Source: Plotosus lineatus
Taxonomy: Eukaryota; Chordata; Actinopteri; Siluriformes; Plotosidae
Assembly (NCBI GenBank): GCA_024760905.1
Contig: CM045729.1
Coordinates: forward strand, 57,957,580-58,021,579
DNA length: 64,000 bases
Reading direction: 5' to 3'
This document shows, one piece after another, positions 41,466 to 54,800 of this stretch (position 1 is the stretch's first letter; each line of letters opens with the position of its first letter). The notes beneath the pieces are model-generated. The model was given only the letters and a program-made list of their open reading frames with translations, was not told the origin of the DNA and searched no databases. The translations under genes and the position numbers were made by a program.

Positions 41466-44400
41466 TACATGCTGTATTATGTTTATACTTTCAATAACTA
41501 TCACAGTAAAAAAATTAAGTTTTTCTAAATCATTACTATATTTTACTACATTAATAGTGTATTAATGAGTAAGACTGTCTATACAATGTGATTAAAAAGC
41601 ATATTTTAGTGCATGTCAACATTCCGGTTGATCATGCGCGCATGTAATATGATACATGGGCTTTTACTTCCGGGTACAGAACTCGCAGATCATCTTCATT
41701 CTTGGGATGGGCTGGAACTACACCCCCGCGAATAACGAGGGCCTACTGTATCTAATTTTTTTTTGTTATTTTGTTGATATTAATAGCACAGGAAGGTTTT
41801 GTCATTTAAAATTTTTCATGTATAATATCTGGTTGATGGCTCTAGAAGTGCTGGGAATATCATCAAATATAGTGTGCAAATTCCATGTCTCAATACAATG
41901 CATTATCTGTTCATTAGAGTCACTCGCAAAGCATGCTGGGAGTCTCGAATCACGATACCTAATGTGAGAATTCATTTGGATATAAAGATGTAAGCGCCAT
42001 CTCGAAGGCGAACACACAAAATTATCTGTAATATTTAAAGATACGATTTTGTGTCTGATTAAGATTTGATTTTTTTCTCACATCAGCATATAATACAGGG
42101 ATCGGTGGGGAAAACATTATCAATTGAAAAAGTTAAAAATTATTTTTTAGCGGCACTTTTGCCAGTGCTTCAGCGGATCAGTCAACCAGAAAAAAAATGA
42201 GTGGCCGAATCTACAATCTACAGCACTTTAGAAAAGAAAAAGCTTGAACTTTTAAAAATTGAGCACAATAATCAATTAAATTTTGAATATTAGGGGGCTC
42301 TACTGTTTGGCAGTACATAAACAAAGTTGTTCAAAAATAGTCATTCATTCAAACTTTACCCCGACATTAGACCTGCCCACTTTCTAGCAGAAAAGAAAAC
42401 ATTCGGCCAGCCTGAAGGTGAAAACACGTAAAGTCACGGGATTAAAACAATAAGACAACAATTTGAGACTTGGGTTCCCTGGGACTTGAGTGGGTGGCCC
42501 TGTGTGAACAAGGACCAACATCCTGCATTTAAACTATCTTACCTATAGACCTCAATACAGAATCTGCCTTCAGAAATCAGTGGTGCTCCTAAAACCAGCA
42601 CATAACACATAGCACATCAAAATAGACCAGGACCTTCAGAACATTTGTTCCAATCTAGTGTAAAATCGAGCAGTGTTTAAAAATAAATGGCATTCCTTTA
42701 CTGGTGGAAAACTTTTCATGCTTTTAAGTTATAATAATCATTTGTCCTTTTAAAAAATAAAATAGAAAAACTTATACCACACTTTAATATTAGTCATGTA
42801 TTGGAAAGAACAATGATAAAAATCTCCTTTATGAATCCAATTGACCGGTTCTGTTTGTAAATGAACAGTTCATCAGTGTCGACTAATTCCTAAGCTTGTC
42901 TTTTGTGAAAGGTTACCAATACTGCAATATGGGCTTGTTCTAAGGTGAGTGGCAGCACTGAGATAGTAATGGTGCATGAGCGGAGATGTGACGAGGTAAC
43001 AATATGAAATAGATGATGAAATCCTGATGCTTTACCCATCATTGTACTGCTCGTTGGCGGCTTCTTCAGCCACCAAAATATCATACTCCTCCGCAGCATA
43101 TCTTTCCCAGTCTGAAATCTCCTGTCCCAAACTCTCAGCATCCTGGGGGGAGTGTTTACAATATTATTATACAAATGATTGAAACAGTTCATCCAAACAT
43201 AAGAGGTATGTGAACGCTGCTCATTACCTTCACCACCATAAACGGATCCTTCTGCTCATGATCCAGATACTTCTCGATATTGAAGAAGGTGTCAAAAAAT
43301 ATATGAGCTAGTTTGCATCTCTTCAAGTCCCGTAATGTAATCTTTCCTAAACAGAATAAAATCAAATGTCAATATTAGTTCACTTTTTTTTTCTTTTTAC
43401 AAGCTACAGTTAATCAATATTCAGTGTAATCACCACCATTGGCTCTGATTTTAGGAAGCACCGAGTTCAGATTAGGCTTCATCTTAAAAATACAAAAATT
43501 GTAAATAAAATCTACTTTAAAATTATTTTCTCAAGATGAAAGTGGATGTAGTGAATGCCTTCTGCTCCAAGTCACTGTTCCATATTATAAGTGTCTGTCG
43601 GTTTGTTTCAAGCATTATCCGTGTAGGCCATTCCTTGAAGCTGGGACCGTCACAATCCGGTAGTCCAGCTTATTTCCCTCTATATTCACCATACATTCAA
43701 GAACCATTGTTCCCAAGACAGTGAGAGAACCACCGCACTTTTATTAATACACAGGAATAAATCTGGATGGACACAACATTCACCCAATTAGATTTTGGTG
43801 AATAAATTATTCACTGCTTGACTTCAGGTGAAATAAATACACTTCATAAGGAACTCAATTGTACAGTGAACGTCATAACATGGAACCTCATCAATAACAG
43901 GAATGAGTCAGGTCGGTATGGAACTGACGTGGACACACGGAACCGTAAATCAATGTGTGATTTTCAGTGCACAGAGTAAGAAAAACAGGAATTTTAATAT
44001 AACTTTAAATACAAGATCTTTATTACAATCTCTAAAATTTGTATGTTGAGGACATACTCCAATGATAGCATACAATGGAACCGTCAGTAAAAAAAAAAAG
44101 AAAAAACAATCCACAATGAAATTCAATTCTGCAGATAACTCCACCCCCATGTTATTTGAGTCCATGTGGTATGTTTCGGGCAGAGATTGCTCTTTCAATT
44201 CTTTATAGTTTTTGGAAAACATTAGGTCCAAAATATGAATCATTAAATTTGACTGTTTCCTACAATAACTCATTTGTAATAATGCTTTTCAATCTGCAGA
44301 TAGTGAACCGAGCAGATTACTCTTTCATGTGTAGCATATACTGATTTAGGACAGTCATACAAATAATTTCTTCAAACAAAGCTTACCTGGCATCTCAGGC

Positions 44401-47400
44401 CTGACCAGATCCAGCATTTGGCAGAGACAGTCCTGAAATGGCAGTGGTTCAAAGGCCATCATTTCTAGCTTCTGACACTGTTCCTGATAGAAGTACTGCA
44501 GCTCGTACATGGACAGAACTCCATCACCATCCAAGTCCATACACCGGAACCAGTACTCTATGCTACAGAGCCAAGAATTTCACAAATTATTTATTTAGGC
44601 GTATTCATAATTTCAGTCTATAACAATTACAATGCACAAAAAAACCCCTAATATATTTATTTGTTGTCTCGTTTAGTTTAGATGTAATCAAATACACATT
44701 TATTTAATCAGACAGCAAAATAGTGGCCATTTAACTCAAAACGCATCCCAACATAAAGAAAAAGCACTAACTGGCTGCTACCTGGTTTCAGTCTTTTTGT
44801 CTTCTTCAGAGATAAGGAACCACACGAAATCAGCATAACTCAACCGGCCTTCTTTATGAACTTTTCTGTCTCTGTTTATTAATAAACACAAAAATAACAA
44901 TTCAAGGCTCTACTACGGCCCTATGGCTTCACTGTTGTACTAAAAAGAAAAAGATTACATTATGGACATTGAATTTAAAATTTTTAAATCATAAAGTTTT
45001 AAAGTTAATGAGACTACAGATGACTGTACCTTGTTACAGTTCCTGAGAATATCCTTTCAATCATTCTGTGAGATATAGCTATGAGGGGAAAAACAAGGGA
45101 GAACCCCCCCCCCCCCCACACACACACTTTCAATACATATGAAAGCATTAAATACACCTCATACAGTTACATTCTGTTTTCAAATATTTTAATACTAATG
45201 GATACATAGTTTAAAAGAGACAGCCTAAATTATACAGAAGACATGACATCATGCGACAGGAAATTCAGTGTGAGAAGCTATGTGATGTGGTAAGGAATGA
45301 AAAAGACATCATATAGCATCATGGACGCAGTAATGAAACACCAATTTTTTTGTTTTGTTTTGTTTATTTAATCCAACTGGGCTGCTACCTTGATCATTGT
45401 GCCGAGCCAAATCCCTCTGGTCTATGTACAGATCGTGGTCTGTGTCCAGCTCCCAGAATTTACAGTAGATTACATAGAAATGCTCATAAGAAAAGTACTC
45501 AGTGAGCTGGTTAACATCCTCCTCCTCTTCCAGTAGTGCCACATTCTGTGGAAAAAACAACAGTGATGATAAAAAAATAAAAAATAAAACAAAGATGAAA
45601 TACCCGTTACAAATATACTGTTTCAAATGCATCCCAACCTGAAGAAAACTGCTTCTCCGTAGCTCTGAACAGGTTATCTTTCCTGTCCACGTTCGGTTGA
45701 CATTGTAAAATATCCGCTGAATTACCTGTTTGGGCAATAATTTGGCTCTATGACAGTTACAATCCAAAAGGACATCAAGAATATTAAAAAGAAACATGAC
45801 CGTTATAAACAGCTATGCAGCCCTTACTGTGGTAATGTAGCGCGAGTGAAAGTCTGACGCCTCTTTCAGAAAAGCAAGGCCTGCATGCGAGTCCACCACA
45901 TCCTTAAACAAAAGAGATGAGGGTTTCATAACACCATTAGATACCAATATCACATCAAAGTCAGCTGTACAAATGGGAGTCATGAGGAAAAAATTCACGC
46001 CGAAGTAATGCGTGCACTGAAAATTGCCTCTGATTTCAATTAGTGATGAAAAGAAAAGGCTTTTGGTACATCAATTTACAAAGCACATCTTAGTGACCAA
46101 GGATGTGCACAGATAGTTTAAACGGTTTTGGACTAGTGCAGTTCTCTGCAAGGACAAAACCAAATTCAAATGGCTGCATTTACTATTTGAAGGTTGTAGC
46201 AGACTCCCGCCCCATATGAAATTAAATAATAGGAAAACACATAAATCACCTCTTTTTGGGTGTGGGCACATACAGTCAAATGTACTCCACCACAATACTT
46301 TTTTCATTCATCACAACAGTCAAAGCAATTGCTGAAGCCACACAACACAAATTAAAGCATGAATGCCAAAGAGTATTTCCGCAGCAGAAGGGCTGCTGAC
46401 CCGCAGTGGCTGCTCCTGCCATCCTGAATATTAGTGGGGCGTCCATCACGGGATAACAGTATAACGGCTAGCAAAAACAGCCAACATGGCAAATAATGCT
46501 TGTTTCTACTCTGCCCTCAAGAGAGAAGACACACAGACTTTCTGCATTTTTCAACGTGACTGCAGTTCTGGCTGTAATAATCACCCAATGCACAGCCTTA
46601 ATATTCGTCATAAGCAAAACAACAAATATTATTTGACCAAATATTAGGGGTTATTAATGACCTCATGTACATTCAACTTCAGTCTATTATTCAGCTCTTT
46701 ATACAGGCAGCATCTCAGGACCTTCTGTACAATGTTCACCATTCAGATAATCAATAAGCAGTGTGTACAGGCATCCCCCGTCTTCAGCAAGCAAGTGATA
46801 CAGCATGTGTGAGATGCTCAAAAGGCTTTTTGCTCAGTAAATACCAAATACCTGCAGGAATGGAATAAAGTCCTCTTGTTCCAAATAGGAGCAGCCAGGC
46901 TTGGCCAAAAGGTGAAGAAATTTGGATGCATCATCATGACATGTCTGTAGCATTCTGAACAGGAAACAGATACTTTCAGACACTTGCTTTTCAAAGAACG
47001 TGTATTTTAAAAGCGTTCACATCAAAAGCACAACTGCAAACCCGCATGTTCTGAAAACAAGACTCTAGTGTTCATGCTTGGTCATTTCTGACCTACAGCG
47101 AGGCAAGAATACTGATTTAATAAAGCACATAAATACTTCCATCCGCGCTGAGCCACTATGGAAACACATGGCAACAACAAAGCACATTCAAAATCATTCC
47201 AAACAAGTTTCTAGTGCTTCACTTTAACATGTATTTATTGTTAGGGACAAGTGTTGCTCATAATGTGAGAAAGTTAAAAAATAAATAAATAAATAAAAGT
47301 ACTATTGTCTTACTTTCTCCACATTGCCACAAATTTGTGAACGGACACATAGCCCCTCCTGTCTCCCCCAGATGCAAAGAACAATGGAGCCTTCCAATAA

Positions 47401-48754
47401 AGTGGGCATTCACAAGCCTAAAAAACATGATCGATATAAAGAGTCCAACTGATGAAGAAGCACATGCAATTCAGCACTGAAATATTCGTAAGATCTGATA
47501 TGCACTAACAAGGCAAATGACAGTCATGTTTCTAAATTATTTTTTTAAAGAAACAAATGTTTTCCATGCACCGTTGGTCATTTTAAGCAAAAGACAAGTG
47601 ATAATAAGCAAATCATTCTTCTGTACTTTCCTCAGGATGAGCTTCAGCTACTTGTGAAATTACGGAATATTTATTATAGAACATAAATACATTTAAACTG
47701 GAATTTATTTTAAATTGCTTCTGTTAATTATACAAACAAACTGGGTGGCTGGAGGCTGTACATTACAAAATCACACTTACCTTGGCAACCTTCCCCATAT
47801 CCTCAATAGTTACTCTTTCACTGGGAAACTGAGAAAATATTTTCTCTATCTTGGAAATGAGATTGTCAATGTTGATATTGGCTTTGGGCTGGCCTTGAGG
47901 GAAATAGAACTTTGGAATGCTTTCGCTTAACACCGGTGAAACAGCCTCTTCTTTCTTAACCTGAGCCTGCCAACACAGACAGAAATAAACAGTGAGCCAC
48001 GAGGCTTGCTGAGTTCACACCCAGTCCCACTGGAGAAACAACTACGTACACTGCTCAACACATTACAGCCGAATGTACTTTGCTGTCTTTAACTAAAGGT
48101 GCATCAAGTGATGACAGAAGAAAACACAGAAATCCAAATGAGGATAGCTTTATAAAATCAGGCTGAGGATGTGCTGGTATATTACCCTAGATAGCATGTG
48201 TCCTATGGGAAACATTAAAAATAATCAGTTACAAAAATCCATGCTTTAAATGTAATAATCATACTCTCTAATTTGTCAAACGACTTATGGGAAAATGTAA
48301 TAAGTACATAGAGGGGACTATAAACTCTACCCAACCTGTTCAAACAACAAAAATACTGACGTAACATCAAAACTATCTGAGGAGTCTGCAGTCCAGCAGT
48401 AATTACCTAGGAAACATGGATTAAATATTCTTCTAAAGCTACCTTCTAAGCAGAGATGCAGCAATCCCAGTATTAAATCTGCACTTGATCATAAATATCT
48501 GCTTTGACACCATGATAAAATATTCACAGGCTAATGCACTGTACATAGAGTTGCAGTAAAAAGTTTACTAATATTCATCACCGCCTGTAAGTCAAAATAA
48601 TATACAGACTTGGACAGTGCCTTCAAGTCGTGTATCCGTTAGGTTTCCATTGAGAGGTATTTGATCATGGGTTTGCTTTTTAATTTTATTTTACTGTACT
48701 GTATTAATCCCACAGGGAAAATTATTACCTCTGCAGTTAACCCAATTCAGAGTG

Positions 48755-48828
<74 letters not shown>

Positions 48829-51800
48829 CTGAGCCATGGGCTGTCACACACACTGGAGGCACCTGGAAATCAGTTGGGGGTGAGGTGCCTTGCTCAAGCG
48901 CACTTCAACCATGAACGTAGAGGAAGGAAAAGAGCAGCTCAAGCAGCCCCCCCCACGCATGCACACACACACTTTTCCTGCTCGTTCAGGAATCGAACCA
49001 GCAACCTTTCAGGCCCAAAGTCATTTCTGTCATTATTAGGCTATGATTCACCTAGGATAGGCCACTGAGTTCCAGACAGACGTATGTGGTGACGTGGAGG
49101 CAAATCCCGGACCTCTTAAGCAAGCGAAGAGCTGACTACCAGAAACCAGAGTACGCTTCAACAAACAGAGACTGGTGCAATTGAAGTATTCATTCAAGAT
49201 ACGGAAACTTCTGACATGCTGAAGGTTTTAACGGACATAAAATCCTAATTGACGTTGCTTAACAAGAGATACGCAAGTCTAGAAGGTAATAAATATGGCG
49301 ACAGACTTCAATCAAAAAATACAAAGCCTACAAGAGGAGAACATACAGCTGAGACGACCCGTGAACAGAATGGCGGAGAAACTAGAAGATATGGAGTGCA
49401 GAGATCGCAGAGGCAACCTAATCTTCCACGATCTAAATGGAGAAAAGGGTGAAAGTTGGGATAAGTCGGAGGAGGTAGTGCGCAAATTCCTGAAACAAAC
49501 ATTGCGCCTCGATAACGTGGATGACATAGTCATAGTAAGAGCACATAGATTAAACCCAGGTAAGAAAGGCTCTCCTATCATAGCTAAATTCCAGATATCC
49601 AAAGACAAAAGCAATGTGTTCATTAAAGCAAGAAAAACTCTCGACAGGGAGTCTGGATCGTGGGTGACAGAGGACTTTCCATTAAAGATTCGTGAAGATC
49701 GGCGAGCACTATCGCCTCTGTTCAGTGAAGCCTTATAAGCAGGAAGAAACCTAAAATGCGTTTGAACAAGTTCATCATGGATGGGGAAGTCTTTATGTAT
49801 GATAGAGAAACTGACAAAGTTGTGAACGTTACCCATAGAAATAAATCGACTTCTAGATCCTCCGCTGCCTGATAGTGCCTCATGGACCCACTTGTTTGGA
49901 CCTGGAAGTAAATCTAGTGTGCCAGGGGAGGCTACTCCAATCATGAACCCGAGTGAAAACAACATTGCCAGCAGTTGATGTGGCGGCCAAGGCCCCTCAA
50001 AAATCAGTATGCTTTCATGGAATATTGAAGGACTTCGTAAATATGACACTCCATCCTCACAGGTAAAAGCATTCTGCAGTCAGTATGATGTTATCGCCTT
50101 CTGTGAATCTTTTGCAAGAGGCAACTTTTTGCCCGTTTTTCGATCATTTACTTGTTTCAGAGAGAAAACCAAACGCTTTGGAAGACATAGTGGTGGAGTG
50201 TCAGTATTCATTAGAAATTCATGGATTGATGCTGATCTTGCATGTAGACTGTATCTAAATTTTTTGAATACACTGTTGTGCTCTTGAAAACCACCATGTT
50301 ACAGTGGTCCAGATATGTAATTTTAATATTTGCATACATATCTCCTGAAAACTCCAATATTTATGAAAATAGTAAACATGAAGGGATTTCTACACTGGAG
50401 GACTACCTGTCTAGTATCAGTTGTGAGTCTCCAGAAAATTGGTTGTTACTTGCTGGTGATTTAAATGCACGGACAGCCACACTTTTAGATTATATACCAA
50501 ATGATAATATAGATTTTGTTGACAAAGATATTGATGATTATCCCATTGATAACTTTGAATTGGCCAGAAAGAACAAAGACATCACACTGAACAATTTTGG
50601 AAAACAGTTAGTGGGTAAAACTTTTGGAATACATATCCTTAATGGTAGGATGATCAATGACCAACAAGGTGAATTCACATGTGTTACATCAAATGGAGCC
50701 AGTACAGTGGATTACATGATATGTTCATCACAATTGTATGATCATGTTATAGATTTCAAAGTGTGTACAAATGATGAGTCAACCCATTTCCATTTGGCGT
50801 GTACACTCATCTCATCTCATCTCATCTTCTTCCGCTTAGTCCGGGGTCGGGTCGCGGGGGCAGCAACCTTAGCAAAGAGGTCCAGACATCCCTCTCCCGA
50901 GCCACTTCCTCCAACTCTCCCGGGGGGACACCGAGGCGGCCCCAGCCAAGCCGAGAGACATAGTCCCTCCCGCGTGTTCTAGGTCGACCCCGGGGTCTCT
51001 TCCCGGCTGGACATGCCCGAAACACCACACCAGGGAGGCGTCCGGGGCATTCTAACCAGATGCCCGAGCCACCTCAACTGGCCCCTCTCAATGCGGAGGA
51101 GCAGCGGATCTACTCCGAGCTCTCCCCGGATGGCGGAGCTTCTCACCCTATCTCTAAGGGAGAACCCCGCCACCCGGCGAAGGAAGCTCATTTCAGCCGC
51201 TTGTATCCGTGATCTTGTTCTTTCGGTCATTACCCAAAGCTCGTGACCATAGGTGAGGGTTGGAACGTAGATCGACTGGTAAATTGAGAGCTTCGCCTTG
51301 CGGCTCAGCTCCTTTTTCACCACGACGGACCGGTACAGGCACCGCTTAACAGCAGAGGCTGCAGCGATCCGTCTGTCGATCTCTCGCTCCATCCTTCCCT
51401 CACTCGTAAACAAGACCCCAAGATACTTAAACTCCTCCACTTGGGGCAGGACCTCATCCCCGACTCCAGAGGGTGCATTCCACCATTGTCCGACTGGAGA
51501 ACCATGGCCTCGGACTTGGAGGTACTGATCTTCATCCCGGCTGCTTCGCACTCAGCTGCGAATCGCTCCAATGAGAGCTGGAGGGCCCGACTTGATGAAG
51601 CCAAAAGGACAACATCATCCGCAAAAAGCAGAGATGATATCCGATGGCCACCGAACCAGAACCCCTCATCGCCTCGACTGCGCCTAGAAATTCTGTCCAT
51701 AAAAATTATGAACAGAATCGGTGACAAAGGACAGCCTTGGCGGACTCCAACTCCCACCGAAACGAATCCGAGCTGCTGTTACCAATACGGACCAAACTCT

Positions 51801-54800
51801 GGCTCCGTGATACAGCGACCGAATAGCTCAGAGCAACGGATCCGAACGCCGTACTCTCGGAGCACGCCCCACAAGATCTTTCGAGGGACACGGTCGAAAG
51901 CCTTCTCCAAATCCACAAAGCACATGTGGACAGATTGGGCAAACTCCCATGCCCCCTCCAGAATCCTGTGGAGCGTATAGAGTTGGTCAAGAGTGCTGCG
52001 GCCAGGACGAAAACCACATCGCTCCTCCTGAATCCGAGGTTCGACTATCGGTCGGATCCTCCTCTCTAGTACCCTGCATAGACTTTACCAGGTAGGCTGA
52101 GGAGTGTAATTCCCGATAATTGGAACACACCCTCCGGTCCCCTTCTTAAAAATTGGGACCACCACCCCAGTTTGCCAATCCAGAGGTACAGCCCCGATGA
52201 CCACGCTGATGTTGCAGAGACGCGTCAACCAAGACAGTCCTACAACATCCAGAGTCCTGAGGTATTCCGAGCGGATCTCGCCCAACCCCGGAGCGCGACC
52301 ACTGAGGACCTTTTTGACACCCTCACTGACCTCCACTCCAGTGATGGGCGGACCCTCACCCGAACCCCAGGGTCTTCCTCTTCCACGGAGGGCGTGTTGG
52401 TGGGATTGAGAAGGTCCTCAAAGTATTCCCTCCACCTCTCAACAACATCCCCAGTCAAGGTAAGCAGCTCCCCACCTCCACCGTAAACAGTGTTTGTGAA
52501 GAACTGCTTCCCTCCTGAGGCGTCGGATGGTGGCCCAGAACCTTTTTGAGGCCAACCGATAATCACTCTCCAGGCCCTCACCGAACTCCTCCCACGCCCG
52601 AGATTTTGCATCTGCGACAGCCTCGGCTGCAGCACGTTTGGCCTGCCGGTACCCGTTTGCTGCCTCAGGAGTCCCACAGGCTAATAAAACCCGATAGGCC
52701 TCCTTCTTCAGCTGTACGGCCCTTCACCGCAGGTGTCCACCACCGGGTTCGGGATTACCGCCACGACAAGCACCGACGACCTTACGGCCACAGCTATGGG
52801 CTGCCGCCTCAGCAATGGAGGCACGAAACATGGCCCATTCGATTCCATGTCCCCGCCTCCTCCGAACGTGGTTGTAGCTCTGCCGGAGGTGGGAGTTGAA
52901 GGCCTCTCGGACAGGGGGCTCCGCCAAACGCTCCCAGCAGACCCTGATTACACGCTTGGGCCTGCCAGGTCTGGAAGGCAACCTCCCACACCACCGAAGC
53001 CAACTCACCACCAGGTAGTGATCGGTAGACAGCTCAGCTCCTCTCTTCACCCGAAAGTGTCCAGAACATATGGTCGCAAGTCCGATGACACGACTACAAA
53101 GTCAATCATCGAACTGCGACCTAGGGTGTCCTGGTGCCAAGTGCACTTATGGACACCCTTATGTTCGAACATGGTGTTCGTGGATAGACAAACTATGACG
53201 AGCACAGAAGTCCAACAACGACACACCATTCGGATTCAGACTGGAGAGGCCGTACCTACCGATCACACCCTTCCAGGTCACACTATCGTTGCCCACATGG
53301 GCGTTGAAGTCTCCCAAGACAACGAGCGAGTCTCCCGAGGAGCCGTTCTCCAACACCGCCCCAAAGACTCCAAAAGGGTGGGTACTCTGAACTGTCATTT
53401 GGTGCATAAGCACAAATAACAGTCAGGACCCGCCCCCCACCTGAAGACGGAGGGAAGCTACCCTTTCGTCAACCGGGGAGAACCCCAACATTTGGGCACC
53501 GAGACTGGGGGCAACAAGAATACCCACACCGGCTCGCCGCCTCTCCCCATGAGCAACTCCAGAATAGAAGAAGGTCCAGCCTCTTTCGAGATGGATGGTT
53601 CCAGAGCCCAAGCTATGCGTTGAGGTGAGCCCGACTATATCTAGCCGGTATCTCTCCACCTCACGCACCAAATCGGGCTCCTTTCCGCCAGAGAGGTGAC
53701 ATTCCATGTCCCGAAGGTCAGAGTAAGCAGCCGAGGATCAGTCCGACAGAACCCATGCCTTCGGCTGCCACCCAACTCACACTGCACCCGACCCTAAAAC
53801 TCCTCCCACGGGTGGTGGGTCCATGGGAGGGCGGACCCATGTCTCCTTTCGGGCTGGGCCCGGCCAGGCTCCATGGGCATAAGCCCGACCACCAGGCGCT
53901 CGCCTTCGAGCCCCTCCCCTGGGCCTGGCTCCAGGAGGGAACCCCGGTGACCCGCGTCCGGGCAAGGGAGACTGATTCCTCTGTTGTTTTCTCATGTCTT
54001 AGGGGTCTGTTTTGAATCGCACTTTGTCTGGACCTTCACCCCGGACCTGTTTGCCTTGGGTGACCCTACCAGGGGCATTTGCCCCCGACAACATAGCTCC
54101 TAGGATCATTAGGTCACGCAAACCCCTCCACCACGATAAGGTGGCGATTCGAGGAGGGCGTGCACACTTAAATTCAATAATGTTACAAACGGACAAACAA
54201 GTGCCAAAAGGTAGTCAAAATTGGCCAGTGGAATATCAGACTGATGATCATGAAGATTTTGCCAGTCCATGGACAAAATCTGTATGGAAAGATGAGTATA
54301 GTGATGAGTTTCTAGAAAATTTAACAGTTTGTTTTTTAACAGTGTCAGGATCATTTACTGCATATGGTGGATATAGACATTAACTTAGTAATATCAGAGC
54401 TTGTGAGGCTTTATCAGGAAGCTGCATTTAGAAATAAAAGAGTGTATGGCTCTAAAGGGTCAACAAAATTTAGGACTCAACCTGAGTGGTGGGATAATGA
54501 ACTAGAGGATCTGAAGCATGCAAAATACACGACACTGCGTGCACATAGAGATCATGGGGAAGATATTAATTTGTTTAGAATATTGCGTATGCAGTTTAAA
54601 TGTATGTATAAATTGACAAGAAAGATCTGTCATGGAAAACAAAGACAGTGCTTACCTGATAATAGAAATGATTCAACAATATTTTGGAAAACTGTGAAGA
54701 CTGGCCAAAACTTTTAATAGAGTATTATCATCAAGCACAACTAAGGAATGGACTGAACATTTTTCCTCACTTTTAAACGTTCGCAATGTGCCCCCTGTAT

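Larger units (their letters stand above)
38655..41748. mobile_element. Tigger/pogo-like MITE split by two later MITEs
   Basis: The left end CAGTCGGCCCTTGACTATTC (38655) and right end GCGAATAACGAGGGCCTACTG (to 41748) correspond to the intact copy at 18426-18951. The left part (38655-39033) and right part (about 41500-41748) line up with consecutive segments of that copy, including CCTGCTGATTGGTTG and GAGTAAGACTGTCT. The middle is filled by elements at 39035-40383 and 40896-41290 plus microsatellites. It lies in the last ppp2r3 intron. Confidence 0.75.

Noticed and set aside
49312..50049. 245-residue minus-strand frame
   Set aside because: It is antisense to LINE ORF1, and the plus strand has the recognisable protein.
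52733..53419. 228-residue plus-strand frame
   Set aside because: It is antisense to Rex3, and the coding signal is on the minus strand.
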